Assembly: GCA_963804245.1 (NCBI GenBank)
Contig: CAWDPQ010000017.1
Span: 124,001-188,000 of the forward strand
Direction of reading: 5' to 3'
Source: CAWDPQ01 sp963804245
GTDB taxonomy: Bacteria > Acidobacteriota > Vicinamibacteria > Vicinamibacterales > 2-12-FULL-66-21
DNA length: 64,000 nucleotides
Of this stretch, positions 26,993 to 35,223 are shown one piece after another. Below the pieces are notes generated by a model that was not told where the DNA came from, made no database searches, and saw only the letters and a program-made list of their open reading frames with translations. The position numbers and the translations under genes are program-made. Each line of letters starts with the position of its first letter. The stretch's first letter is position 1.

Positions 26993-27460
26993 ATGAAGGT
27001 GGTACGTGTTGGATTCATCGCGGCGGCGGTTCTGGCGATGGCGACCCTGTCGTTCGCGCAGAAACCGGATTTCTCCGGCACGTGGACGCTCGACGAGGCA
27101 GCGAGCGGCACGGCTGGTGGAGGCGGTGGCGGCGGACGCGGCGGCGGCGGCCTCGGCAATGGCGGCACCGTCAAGCAGACTGCGGACGCGCTGATGGTCG
27201 AGCGCATGATGGGCGACAACAAAGTCACGGCGTCCTACAAGCTCGACGGCAGCGAGAGCAAGAACACGATGATGGGCCGTGGCGGACAGTCGATGGAAGC
27301 GGTGTCGACCGTCAAGTTCGACGGCAGCAAGATGATCATCACCAGCAAGGTGGGTGAGAACGACACCACCCAGGTGTGGTCGCTGGCCGGCGACGTCCTG
27401 ACCATCGAAGTAACCAGCGCCCGAGGCACGCAGAAGAGGGTTTACAAGAAAACGACGTAA
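26993..27460 (+). CDS. Small secreted protein with FSGTW motif
   Basis: 155 aa: signal peptide (MKVVRVGFIAAAVLAMATLSFAQ), then PDFSGTWTLDEAAS, a Gly-rich run (GGGGGGGRGGGG), and a beta-rich remainder with VKQTADALMVE, VTASYKLDGSES, and VWSLAGDVLTIE. This 'signal peptide-PDFSGTW' layout is common in acidobacterial secreted proteins that look like lipocalin-type beta-barrels, but I know no assigned function. Good ribosome site (AAAGGAGCAGG). It is convergent with folK, with an inverted repeat between. Confidence 0.75.
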   Translation: MKVVRVGFIAAAVLAMATLSFAQKPDFSGTWTLDEAASGTAGGGGGGGRGGGGLGNGGTVKQTADALMVERMMGDNKVTASYKLDGSESKNTMMGRGGQSMEAVSTVKFDGSKMIITSKVGENDTTQVWSLAGDVLTIEVTSARGTQKRVYKKTT

Positions 27461-27464
27461 TCCA

Positions 27465-27558
27465 ACTGGGGAGCTGGAGAACTGAGGAACTGGGGAGCTC
27501 ACCTGTCCGAGCATCTCCCCAGTTCCCCTAGCTCCCCAGTTCCCCAGTCCCGTCCCCA
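27465..27558. terminator. Inverted CCCCAGTT/CCCCAGCT (8-bp period) repeat between convergent genes
   Basis: Left half reads AACTGGGGAGCTGG..., right half AGCTCCCCAGTTCCCC.... The best stem is a perfect 14-bp match, 27486-27499 with 27530-27543, and further imperfect pairing extends outward. Placed exactly between the ends of a plus-strand and a minus-strand gene, it fits a bidirectional terminator made from a tandem-repeat family that also occurs at 41795-41858. Confidence 0.6.
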
Positions 27559-27559
27559 G

Positions 27560-28036
27560 TTATCTCGTTCCGTCCCTCAGCAAGTTCCTCAGCAACTCCC
27601 CCGCTCTGAGCCCGGTCACGGGATCGCGAACGTCCGGTGCCACCTGCGCGAGTGGACCGAGCACGAAGAATCGATCTCTGAAGCGTGGATGCGGCACCTG
27701 CAGTCCCGGCTCGTCGACCACTTCCTCGCCTAACAACACGAGATCCAGATCGAGCGTGCGCGGCGCGCCGGCGAACGGACGCTCGCGTCCAAACGCGTTC
27801 TCGATCGCCAGCAGCGTGTCGAGCAGATCGCGCGGTGCGAGCGCCGTGTCTCCGACGATCACCGCATTGAGATAGAGCGGCTGATCTTCGAGCCCCTCCC
27901 CTTCGGGTTCGGTTTCGATCAGTTCTGAGAGGGAAGCGTCAGTGAGGATGGCCGCGAGGCGCTCGGCAGCAAACGCGACCGCCGCCCGCCGATCGCCGAG
28001 ATTGCTGCCGACGGCGATGACAGCCTTTCTGATCAT
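27560..28036 (-). CDS. folK: 2-amino-4-hydroxy-6-hydroxymethyldihydropteridine pyrophosphokinase
   Basis: Transfers pyrophosphate from ATP to 6-hydroxymethyl-7,8-dihydropterin in folate synthesis. 158 aa, the family's length, with the N-terminal AVIAVGSNLGDR, the substrate loop QPLYLNAVIVGDT, and the signature FGRERPFAGAPRTLDLDLVLLG; C-terminal VPHPRFRDRFFVLGPLAQVAPD. Start at 28036 (MIRKAVIAVGSN). No other folate gene is nearby. It follows a ferritin-like gene by 49 bases, and the gap is a GAGC/CTCGGG low-complexity stretch. Confidence 0.93.
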   Translation of the reverse strand: MIRKAVIAVGSNLGDRRAAVAFAAERLAAILTDASLSELIETEPEGEGLEDQPLYLNAVIVGDTALAPRDLLDTLLAIENAFGRERPFAGAPRTLDLDLVLLGEEVVDEPGLQVPHPRFRDRFFVLGPLAQVAPDVRDPVTGLRAGELLRNLLRDGTR

Positions 28037-28085
28037 TCGCGAAGGCGCGGGGGCTCGGGAGCTCGGGCGGCTCGCGAATCGTCTG

Positions 28086-28576
28086 CTATTCGACCCACCT
28101 GGTGGGAAGCACGGCGCCCTCGGTGCCGGCGCCGTCGGCCCGCCGGCCGAGCACGTCGGTGCGCCCGGCCAGAGGCCTGCTCGAACATCCGCAGATGCTC
28201 GAGGGTTTCGCCGAGAATTACGTGCAGCATCGATCCGGTGTCGGGCGTTTGGCAAGACCTCGACTCGCGGGCGCCACTTTTCGACGGTCGCCCGCGCGAG
28301 ATCGCGGTCGGCGGCGAGAATGGACTTTTGCGCCTCGGCGCCTTTGCCCGGTGCCTTGATCTCGGGTTCGGGCACTTCGTCTGGACGGCCGCCCATGTCG
28401 GTGACGGCGTCGTGCAGCCACCCGATCTGCGCGTCTTCGCGAGCAATCACGTATTGGTACGCGTTGTTGATCTCATAGTCCCTGACGTGACGGGCGGCGG
28501 CGACGTGCCTTTGTCGCAAGCCGAGTTTGTCCCGGTGAAACTCCCGCAGGAGCTCCAGCAGTTCGGTAGACTTCAC
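28086..28576 (-). CDS. Ferritin-like four-helix protein, two one-base frameshifts
   Basis: 162 aa after removing one extra base near 28227 and one near 28172. Start is the GTG at 28576, overlapping the TGA of the DksA/TraR-like gene (GTGA). The N-terminal part is clearly helical (ELLELLREFHRDKLGLRQRHV; YEINNAYQYVIAREDAQIGWL) and the C-terminal part resumes with HVILGETLEHLRMFEQA. Spaced Glu/His pairs in helices (EFHRD, REDAQIGWLHD, ETLEH) suggest a ferritin-like or rubrerythrin-like diiron fold, but the exact family is not recognised and iron binding is inference. The coupling to a zinc-finger regulator gene is the main clue to its context. Confidence 0.6.
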
Positions 28577-28908
28577 GAGCTTTGTTTTTCCTTGCAGGTG
28601 ATGCAGACGCGGGTCCACGGGATCGCATTCAGCCGTGCCGGTGCGATCGGCTCACCGCAGTCGCGGCACACGCCGTAGGTGCCCTTTTCCATCCGCCACA
28701 GCGCTTCTTCGATGGCCTGGAGGATTTTTGCGTCCGTCTGTTTCAGTTTCAGCTGTATGTGAACCTCGTTGTTGCCGCTGGCCTGATCTGCGAGGTCGCC
28801 CTGGCGCGAGTTGTTCTCCGTGGTCTGCAGCGGCTTCACGCCACCGCCCGCCGAAAGAATTTCCCCACGCTTCCGCAGCAGCGCTTCCTTGTATGGGGAC
28901 AGATCCAT
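28573..28908 (-). CDS. TraR/DksA-family zinc-finger protein
   Basis: DksA-like regulator that in other bacteria binds the RNA polymerase secondary channel and works with ppGpp. About 111 aa: an N-terminal helical hairpin (residues 1-70) and a C-terminal zf-dskA with CRDCG and CITC (two CxxC pairs), in the context MEKGTYGVCRDCGEPI and LNAIPWTRVCITCKE. The start at 28908 (MDLSPYKEALL) has GGAG 8 bases before it; an ATG at 28938 is possible. Shorter than E. coli DksA and lacking its Asp-Asp tip in an obvious form, so it is closer to the TraR/YbiI type. It is cotranscribed with the ferritin-like gene. Confidence 0.85.
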   Translation of the reverse strand: MDLSPYKEALLRKRGEILSAGGGVKPLQTTENNSRQGDLADQASGNNEVHIQLKLKQTDAKILQAIEEALWRMEKGTYGVCRDCGEPIAPARLNAIPWTRVCITCKEKQSS

Positions 28909-28965
28909 GCTGTGGTCTCCGTATTCTGACTTCGGCAAAAGATCATCTTAGCATGCTACTACTCG

Positions 28966-29073
28966 GGGAGCTTCCAGCCTCCAGCACCCAGCTTCCAGCT
29001 TCGAACTCCACGGATTCCCGATGGGTGTGGGACCGAGATTCTGTGGAGCCGGGAGCTGCGGCTGGAAGCTGGC
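28966..29073. terminator. Inverted CCAGCTTCCAGC repeat after the permease gene
   Basis: Array of AGCTTCCAGC-type 7-bp units at 28968-29005, with a reverse-complement copy at 29052-29072. A perfect 12-bp stem pairs CCAGCTTCCAGC (28988-28999) with 29061-29072. It lies just after the stop of the minus-strand permease (29077), consistent with a terminator for the tesA-ABC operon. Confidence 0.5.
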
Positions 29074-29076
29074 CGC

Positions 29077-31617
29077 CTATTCAGCGCGCAGCGTCGCGAG
29101 TGGTTTGCGACGAAGAACATCGAAGCTGGCCACGACGCCAATCGTGCATACCAGGGCGCTCGTAATCGCCGCGCCCGCGGCCAGCAGGCCAGGTGCCGGA
29201 CGCCATGGGATCTCGAACACGAAGCGACAGATGCCCCACGTCAGCGCGAGAGCGCCAGCGGCGCCGATGCACCCGGCCAGTAGGCCGAGGGCACTGTATT
29301 CGAGTGCGAGCATGGTCGCGAGCAGGCGGGTGCTGGCACCAAGCGTCCGCAGAATCGCCGCCTCGTAGACGCGCTGAAATTTCGTCATGGCCACCGCGCC
29401 GATGAGGATCAGCACGCCGCTTCCGAGAGCGACACCACCAACCACCGAAATCGCCAGCGTGAGGTTGTCGACGACGCCCTTGATCGTGGCCATGATCTCC
29501 CGCACGTCGATGGCCGAGACGTTTGGAAAGGCGGCAACGAGATCGCGTTGGAACAAACCCCTTGCCGCGGCATTCTCCGGAGCGCGGAGGGTTCCGATGT
29601 GCGAATGCGGAGCGCGATCGAATGGGCCGGGTCTGAACACGAACATGAAGCCGCCGTTGCGTGCGTCCTGCCACTCGACCTCGCGAATGCTCATCACACG
29701 CGCTTCGACGATGCGACCGAGGACGTCGAAGCGCATCAGGTCGCCGACGCCAACACGGGATCGTTCGTGGATGCCTTGCTCGATCGAGACCTGCAGCTCT
29801 TTGGCATCGGCGGGAAGCGGCGGCTGCCCGCTCCAGAACGTCCCCGCCTTCAGCGTTTCGTTCGGCTCGAGATGGTCGCGATACGTGATGACGAACTCGC
29901 GGCCGATCCCGCCGCGCCGCCGCACATCGGCGACTGTTTCGAGATTGACCTCGCGGCCGTGCACGGCGGTGACACGGGCCCTCAGCACTGGAATGAGTCG
30001 AGGCTCGGCCCCGGTACGCGCCTGCACGAACTGGCGAACGCCGTCCAGTTGATCCTGCTGGATGTCGACGAGGAACATGTCCGCGCCGCCCTGCTGCAGC
30101 GTGACGGAGAACTCCTTCAAGAGATTCGACTGCAGCGCCCGGACGCCGATGACGAAGAAGCTGCCCAGCCCGACCGCCAACAGAATGACGCGTGTCTGAT
30201 TGCCCGGCCGCGCGAGGCTGCCGACGGCGTGGCGCAGCGGAAACCACGGTGCCGATGCCAGCGGACGCACGGCACGCACCAGCAGGATGCCGGCTCCGTG
30301 CAGAACGCCTGCGACGACCGCGAAGCCGCCGCACACAATGAGGCCGACCATCCAGGATGCCGCTTGCCAGGAGGCGACGGCGACGAGCGCCGCGCTCACC
30401 ACGCCCGTCATGCCGACCTGGAGCCAGTCGATTCGTGCCACACCGGCCCCGGCGTCGCCTCCTCGCAGCAGAAGCAACGGCTTCACGCGGCGCACTTCGA
30501 GCAAAGGCACGAGGGAGAACAGCAGAGACACCAGCATGCCCACGCCGACGCCCTGAAACACCGCCTCGGCAGTCAGGCCGTAGGACACACCGCCGAAAGA
30601 GGCGGCAACCGACTCCGGGATCCACGCGATCGCCACCGCAGCAATCACCACGCCGACCAGGCTGCCGCACAATCCGAGCAGGACCACTTGCACGACGTAG
30701 GTCGCCAATACCAGCCTGGTCGTGGCGCCCATGCATTTCAGAATCGCCACGCTTTTGATCTTCTGGCGCACGAAGACACGCGTCACGCTCCACACGCCGA
30801 TGCCGCCGAGAATCACCATGATGAACCCGACGAGGCTCAGGTAGTTCTCCGCGCGCATGAGGTCTTCACCAATGTCGTCTTCGGTGGACTTGTAGGAGCG
30901 GGCGTTCACGAAATCGTTCTGGAGATCGCGGCGCAGGTCCCGCACGAGCGGGTTTACCGCATCGTCGCGGACGCGGAGCATGATTTGATAGCTGGCGCGG
31001 CTGCCGAAGGTCAGCAATCCGGTTGCCCGCAGATCGTCGTAGTCGACCAGCACGCGTGTGCCGAAGCTGAAGGCACCGACACGCCGGCCCGGCTCCTGTG
31101 TGATCACGCCGCGAATGGTGAAGCGCTGCCCGCCGATGACGATGTCGTCCCCGACACGCACCCCGAGCTGAACGAGAAGATCGGGCCTGACGAGCGCGCC
31201 GCGATTCTGAAGGAGGTCGTGCTGGTAGGTCACGTCATCCGCCAGGACCACCTGGCCATACATCGGAAACCCGCGCTGGACGCCCTTCAACTCCACCATC
31301 TTGGCCACGGCGCCCGTCGCCGGCCGCACCATCGTGGCGGTCTCCACTGATTCGAGCCGCTGCAGAATCGAGGCATCAGCCAACTTGCGATCGATCCGCT
31401 CGCGCACGCTCGCCGTCCACGGCCGATTCGTGGAAATGAGAACGTCGGCCGACACGATCGCCCGCGCCTCGCGCACCAGGCCCAGGCGCACGCTCTGGAT
31501 CACAGAGCGGAGCGCGACGATCGCGCCGACGCCAATCGCGACGCACACGAAAAAGAAGAGCAGCCGCCGCCATGACGAGCGCAGCTCGCGCACGACCATG
31601 CGTAGCACGAACCTCAT
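29077..31617 (-). CDS. YbbP-like ABC permease with duplicated FtsX domains
   Basis: 846-aa inner membrane protein. TM1 near residues 18-38, a periplasmic MacB core-like domain, a first FtsX triplet (about 255-380), a middle pair or more of TM segments (about 400-480), a second periplasmic domain (about 490-700) and a final FtsX triplet (about 715-835). This is the YbbP/type-VII ABC topology, proposed to extract or move lipophilic or lipoprotein substrates. It overlaps the ATPase stop by ATGA and belongs to the arrangement tesA-ybbA-ybbP known from E. coli. Confidence 0.88.
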   Translation of the reverse strand: MRFVLRMVVRELRSSWRRLLFFFVCVAIGVGAIVALRSVIQSVRLGLVREARAIVSADVLISTNRPWTASVRERIDRKLADASILQRLESVETATMVRPATGAVAKMVELKGVQRGFPMYGQVVLADDVTYQHDLLQNRGALVRPDLLVQLGVRVGDDIVIGGQRFTIRGVITQEPGRRVGAFSFGTRVLVDYDDLRATGLLTFGSRASYQIMLRVRDDAVNPLVRDLRRDLQNDFVNARSYKSTEDDIGEDLMRAENYLSLVGFIMVILGGIGVWSVTRVFVRQKIKSVAILKCMGATTRLVLATYVVQVVLLGLCGSLVGVVIAAVAIAWIPESVAASFGGVSYGLTAEAVFQGVGVGMLVSLLFSLVPLLEVRRVKPLLLLRGGDAGAGVARIDWLQVGMTGVVSAALVAVASWQAASWMVGLIVCGGFAVVAGVLHGAGILLVRAVRPLASAPWFPLRHAVGSLARPGNQTRVILLAVGLGSFFVIGVRALQSNLLKEFSVTLQQGGADMFLVDIQQDQLDGVRQFVQARTGAEPRLIPVLRARVTAVHGREVNLETVADVRRRGGIGREFVITYRDHLEPNETLKAGTFWSGQPPLPADAKELQVSIEQGIHERSRVGVGDLMRFDVLGRIVEARVMSIREVEWQDARNGGFMFVFRPGPFDRAPHSHIGTLRAPENAAARGLFQRDLVAAFPNVSAIDVREIMATIKGVVDNLTLAISVVGGVALGSGVLILIGAVAMTKFQRVYEAAILRTLGASTRLLATMLALEYSALGLLAGCIGAAGALALTWGICRFVFEIPWRPAPGLLAAGAAITSALVCTIGVVASFDVLRRKPLATLRAE

Positions 31618-32306
31618 GGATGCGCCGCGACGACCCGCGGTTCCACGGCGCGGACCACCCGCCCGTCGCGCAGCGCGACCGACATGTCAGCGACTCGCGC
31701 CAAATCCGGATCGTGAGTGACCAGGACCAGGGTCGTGCCCCGATCGCGGTTGATCGCGAGCAGCAGATCGATGATCTGCCGTCCGGTCGTGCTGTCCAGA
31801 TTTCCGGTCGGCTCGTCCGCGAGCAAGATCGGAGGATCGTTGGCGAGCGCGCGGGCAATCGCGACGCGCTGCTGCTCGCCGCCCGACAACTGTGATGGAT
31901 AGTGGTGCGCTCGCTCGCTGAGGCCAACCTCCGACAGCAACGCCCGCGCCCGGGGGTGCGCGTCGCGGACGCCGGCGATCTCCATCGGTACGAGCACGTT
32001 CTCGAACGCCGTCAGCGACGGCAGCAGGTGGAAGAACTGGAACACGATCCCGACCCGAACGCCGCGGAGGCGCGCCAGCGCGTCCTCGTCGAGCGTCGTA
32101 ATGTCCACGTCGTCGAGGACGATGTGCCCTTCCGACGGCGCATCGAGTCCTGCGATCAATCCGAGCAGAGTGGATTTCCCACTCCCGGACGGGCCGGTGA
32201 TGGCCACAACACGGCCCCGTTCGATGGTCAGATCCAGGGGATGGAGGATGGTCAACTGGCCGGTGCCGCTCGGCACCGTTTTCGAGACGCCGCGAAGCTC
32301 GATCAT
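31614..32306 (-). CDS. YbbA-like ABC transporter ATPase
   Basis: 230-aa ATPase of the LolD/MacB/YbbA group: Walker A GPSGSGKST near residue 40, GIVFQFFHLLPSLTAFENV, signature LSGGEQQR, Walker B ILLADEPTGNLD, switch LVTHDPD. The ATG at 32306 overlaps the esterase stop (ATGA) and its stop overlaps the permease start (ATGA), so all three genes are translationally coupled. The longer in-frame extension into the esterase gene is rejected. Confidence 0.93.
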   Translation of the reverse strand: MIELRGVSKTVPSGTGQLTILHPLDLTIERGRVVAITGPSGSGKSTLLGLIAGLDAPSEGHIVLDDVDITTLDEDALARLRGVRVGIVFQFFHLLPSLTAFENVLVPMEIAGVRDAHPRARALLSEVGLSERAHHYPSQLSGGEQQRVAIARALANDPPILLADEPTGNLDSTTGRQIIDLLLAINRDRGTTLVLVTHDPDLARVADMSVALRDGRVVRAVEPRVVAAHP

Positions 32307-33025
32307 GAAGTGCCCGTCATCTGGTCGAGCACCGGCCGGAGCACGGTCCACACCGTGTCCGCAACCTTGGCGGCGCCTTCGGGATTCGGATGGATCCCGT
32401 CTGACTGATTCAGCGCGCCATGGCCGGCTACGTCCTGCAGTAGAAACGGGATGAAGGTCACGCGCTCTTTCTGCGCAACGTCGCGGTAGGCCTGGCGGAA
32501 CGCCGCTGCGTACTCCTGGCCGAAGTTCGGCGGCGCTTCCATGCCTGCCAGGATCACCGTGATGCCACGCGTCTTGGCGCGCTCGATGATTGTCATCAGG
32601 TTCTGCTTCATCTCGGCGACCGCCAGCCCGCGCAGTCCATCGTTGGCGCCGAGCGCCAGCACGAGGACCCGCACATCGCCTTCAAGCGACCAGTCGAGCC
32701 TTCTGAGCCCACCGGCGGTGGTATCGCCGGATACACCGGCATTGACGACATCGAAGGCGTAGCCCTCGGCATCGATTTTCTGTTGTAGGACGACGGGATA
32801 GGACTGCGATTCAAGGAGGCCCAGGCCGGCGGTCAGGCTATCGCCAAGCGTCACAATTTTTGGCCTGGGCGGCGGCGCCGTGGGGTCTGTCGCCGCAGGC
32901 ACCTCAGCTCGGCTGACAGGCTTATCCTCTGCGTCGCTGCGGCGGCAGCCGGCGGTGCCGGCCGTGACGGCCAGGACCGCGGCGAGCACTCCGATTCGCC
33001 GTAAGCGCACGTAGGACAAGAACAT
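32303..33025 (-). CDS. tesA: TesA-like SGNH esterase/lysophospholipase, lipoprotein
   Basis: 240-aa GDSL/SGNH hydrolase with broad acyl-ester or thioesterase activity in relatives. Block I TLGDSLTAGLG carries the nucleophile Ser, block II Gly is in NAGVSGDTTAGG, block III is LGANDGL (Asn), and block V is SDGIHPNPEG (Asp and His). The N-terminus (VLAAVLAVTAGTAGC) is a lipoprotein signal with Cys at the cleavage site, so it is probably membrane-anchored, followed by a Pro-rich spacer. Start at 33025; a TATAAT ends 9 bases upstream. It heads the tesA-ybbA-ybbP-type operon. Confidence 0.9.
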   Translation of the reverse strand: MFLSYVRLRRIGVLAAVLAVTAGTAGCRRSDAEDKPVSRAEVPAATDPTAPPPRPKIVTLGDSLTAGLGLLESQSYPVVLQQKIDAEGYAFDVVNAGVSGDTTAGGLRRLDWSLEGDVRVLVLALGANDGLRGLAVAEMKQNLMTIIERAKTRGITVILAGMEAPPNFGQEYAAAFRQAYRDVAQKERVTFIPFLLQDVAGHGALNQSDGIHPNPEGAAKVADTVWTVLRPVLDQMTGTS

Positions 33026-33034
33026 GGACAGGTA

Positions 33035-33040
33035 ATTATA
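33035..33040 (-). promoter_or_regulatory. Putative -10 element (TATAAT) of the tesA operon
   Basis: Perfect TATAAT on the minus strand ending 9 bases before the chosen ATG; no ribosome site lies between. A leaderless or nearly leaderless message is expected. It sits inside the 3' neighbourhood of the small gene at 33081-33335. Confidence 0.45.
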
Positions 33041-33080
33041 TAGACGCAGCCTGGAGGGGAAAGTGCCCACCGCTGGACCG

Positions 33081-33335
33081 CTACGCATCGCGCAGCTGCT
33101 CGTCGAGGGCCTTCAGGGCCTGTTCGAGCATGCGGCGGTGTGGCACGGCGGTCGCGCGGCTGAGGTCCTCGGCGGCGCGGGTGCGGGCGAGCTCCAGCGT
33201 GCGGCGCTTTTCCCGCCTCAACAGTTCGGCTTCGCTGAGACTGCGCACTCCAGATCGCGCGCGCGATGCTTCCTCTTGTTGAGCTTCAATCGACTTGGAT
33301 TCCCAGCCTCTGGCCACGATCTGAGGATATCTCAA
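33081..33335 (-). CDS. Small hypothetical coiled-coil-like protein, 84 aa
   Basis: Unknown cytosolic protein, very rich in Glu, Arg, Ala and Leu, predicted by eye to be a single long helix (ESKSIEAQQEEASRAR, then LSEAELLRREKRRTLELAR). It has a conserved-looking start (MRYPQIVARGWESKSIE). It is upstream of tesA and divergent from the metallophosphoesterase gene; the start of the latter is 68 bases away. Codon use looks like that of its neighbours. I consider it real because it fills an otherwise empty divergent region with sensible composition, but no family is assigned. Confidence 0.5.
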   Translation of the reverse strand: MRYPQIVARGWESKSIEAQQEEASRARSGVRSLSEAELLRREKRRTLELARTRAAEDLSRATAVPHRRMLEQALKALDEQLRDA

Positions 33336-33403
33336 GGCCGAGCCAGCCCGAGCCCCGAGCGGAATACATCTTGCTCAATTCTCAGCAGGAGGCCAGAGCC
33401 ACT

Positions 33404-34228
33404 GTGTCCGTCGTGCCCGCTACGCGAAAAGATGTCGTCCGTATCGCAGCCCTCGGCGATCTCCATTACAGCCGTTCGGCAACTCCGGGAACCTTGCAGC
33501 CGCTCTTCGCGCAGATCACGGACGCGGCCGATGTCCTGGTCATTGCCGGTGATCTCACGGATTTCGGTCTGCCCGATGAAGCGCGCGCGCTCGCTCGAGA
33601 GCTGACCGCACTGAAGATCCCTGCGGTTGCCGTCCTCGGCAACCACGACTACGAATCGAATCAGCAGGACGAAGTCAAACGCATCCTGCTCGACGCCGGC
33701 GTCGTCACGCTCGACGGTGACACGACCGAGGTTCATGGCATCGGGTTCGCGGGTGTCAAGGGTTTTGCCGGCGGGTTCGGCCGCGGCGCCCTCGGGCCGT
33801 GGGGGGAAGAGATCATCAAACGATTCGTTCATGAATGTCTGGAAGAGGCACTGAAGCTCGAGACCGCGCTGGCGAGGCTGCGTACGGAGCAGGTCATCGC
33901 CGTGCTCCATTACGCGCCCATCCAGGCAACCGTCGAGGGTGAGCCGCGCGAGATCTTTCCGTTTCTCGGCTGCAGCCGTCTCGAAGAACCGCTCACGCGA
34001 TTCCCGGTCACCGCCGTTTTCCACGGCCACGCGCACCATGGCCAGCCGGAGGGGCGCACGCGGACCAACGTGCCGGTATTCAACGTTTCCGTGACGCTGA
34101 TGCGCGAGCTCTGGCCCAACCGGCCATTCCGGATCGTCGAGGTGAATCTGGCCGGCGGAACCGAAACGGCGCAGCGGCGCAGCGTCTCCGATCAACGCAC
34201 GCTCGAAAACAGTCTCCAAGGGAGTTGA
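33404..34228 (+). CDS. Calcineurin-like metallophosphoesterase
   Basis: 274-aa phosphoesterase with the full metal-binding set: GDLHYS (DxH), AGDLTDFG (GDxxD), LGNHDYE (GNHD), LHYAP (His), and FHGHAHHG (GHxH). The GTG at 33404 has GCAGGAGG about 12 bases upstream; the open frame extends upstream without start support. Substrate unknown (phosphodiester or phosphomonoester, possibly nucleotide or lipid-linked). It is the first gene of a run with the L,D-transpeptidase (2 bases apart) and the M23 peptidase, hinting at a wall-related role. Confidence 0.88.
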   Translation: MSVVPATRKDVVRIAALGDLHYSRSATPGTLQPLFAQITDAADVLVIAGDLTDFGLPDEARALARELTALKIPAVAVLGNHDYESNQQDEVKRILLDAGVVTLDGDTTEVHGIGFAGVKGFAGGFGRGALGPWGEEIIKRFVHECLEEALKLETALARLRTEQVIAVLHYAPIQATVEGEPREIFPFLGCSRLEEPLTRFPVTAVFHGHAHHGQPEGRTRTNVPVFNVSVTLMRELWPNRPFRIVEVNLAGGTETAQRRSVSDQRTLENSLQGS

Positions 34229-34230
34229 TA

Positions 34231-35223
34231 TTGACGACTATCGTTGTGGTCACACTGGCCGCAATCATCCTGCAGCAGCCGGCGGCGGCTCCTTCCGTGG
34301 CCGTAGCAAAAGCGCTCGCCACCCAAGTCATGCTCGATCGCGCCGGCTTTTCGCCCGGCCCGATCGACGGCCGCGTCGGCAAGAACACCAAACTTGCGCT
34401 CGACGCATTTCAGCAGAGCGGCGCCAAGGAAACGGTTTCTCCGGAGGACGCGGTGACCGCGTACACCATTACTCCGGAAGATGCGCAGGGTCCCTTCGTC
34501 CCTGCCATTCCCGAAGACATGGTCGAGAAATCGAAATTGCCGGCGCTCGGCTATACGTCGATCGTGGAATTGCTCGCCGAGCGATTTCACGCCACGCCGG
34601 CGCTGATCGAGCAGCTGAACACTGGGATTGCCTTCGAGGCTGGGGCAACGATCCGCGTGCCGAATGTCGAACCGCTGGCGATGCCGACTGACACGTCGAC
34701 GCAGCCGTCCGCCGAAGCACCGCGACCGCAGCAGGGACGCGCCGAGAAGCCGGCGGCCACGGGCACTTCGGGTCGTGGCGGCACCACGGGCAACGCCATC
34801 GCGGCGCGACCCGACGTCGTGGTGACGGTCAGGCAGTCGACATCCGACCTGACGGTCGCCGACGCATCCGGCCGCGTCCTGATGTATGCGCCGGTTACTA
34901 CCGGAAGTGAGAACGATCCGCTCCCGATGGGCGAGTGGAAGGTCAAGGGCGTGCAGTTCAATCCGAAGTTTCACTACAATCCCGAGCTCTTCTGGGATGC
35001 CGATCCCGCGCACTCCAAGGCGGTGCTCGCCGCCGGGCCGAACAACCCGGTGGGGCTGGTCTGGATCGATCTCAGCAAACCGCACTACGGAATCCACGGC
35101 ACGCCGGAGCCGTCCACCGTCGGCCGCACGGAGTCACACGGGTGCATCCGCCTGACGAACTGGGACGCGGTGAAGCTGGCAGGTTTCGTCAAGCCGGGTA
35201 CGAAGGTGGTGTTCACAGAGTGA
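34231..35223 (+). CDS. L,D-transpeptidase (peptidoglycan-binding + YkuD)
   Basis: 330-aa periplasmic enzyme forming 3-3 crosslinks in peptidoglycan or attaching proteins to it. It has an N-terminal hydrophobic export segment, a PG_binding_1 domain (residues about 28-72, DRAGFSPGPIDGRVGKNTKLAL), a LysM-like segment (YTSIVELLAERFHATPALIEQ), a Pro/Ala/Gly linker, and a C-terminal YkuD domain with HGTPEPS and the catalytic SHGCIRLTNWD. The TTG at 34231 is preferred because AAGGGAG lies 6 bases before it; TTG 34225 is the alternative. Its stop overlaps the GTG of the M23 gene. Confidence 0.92.
   Translation: MTTIVVVTLAAIILQQPAAAPSVAVAKALATQVMLDRAGFSPGPIDGRVGKNTKLALDAFQQSGAKETVSPEDAVTAYTITPEDAQGPFVPAIPEDMVEKSKLPALGYTSIVELLAERFHATPALIEQLNTGIAFEAGATIRVPNVEPLAMPTDTSTQPSAEAPRPQQGRAEKPAATGTSGRGGTTGNAIAARPDVVVTVRQSTSDLTVADASGRVLMYAPVTTGSENDPLPMGEWKVKGVQFNPKFHYNPELFWDADPAHSKAVLAAGPNNPVGLVWIDLSKPHYGIHGTPEPSTVGRTESHGCIRLTNWDAVKLAGFVKPGTKVVFTE

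Noticed and set aside
29548..31350. A 600-codon open frame antisense to the YbbP-like permease
   Set aside because: His/Arg/Asp-rich shadow frame typical of high-GC genes; the permease on the other strand has clear domains and TM helices.
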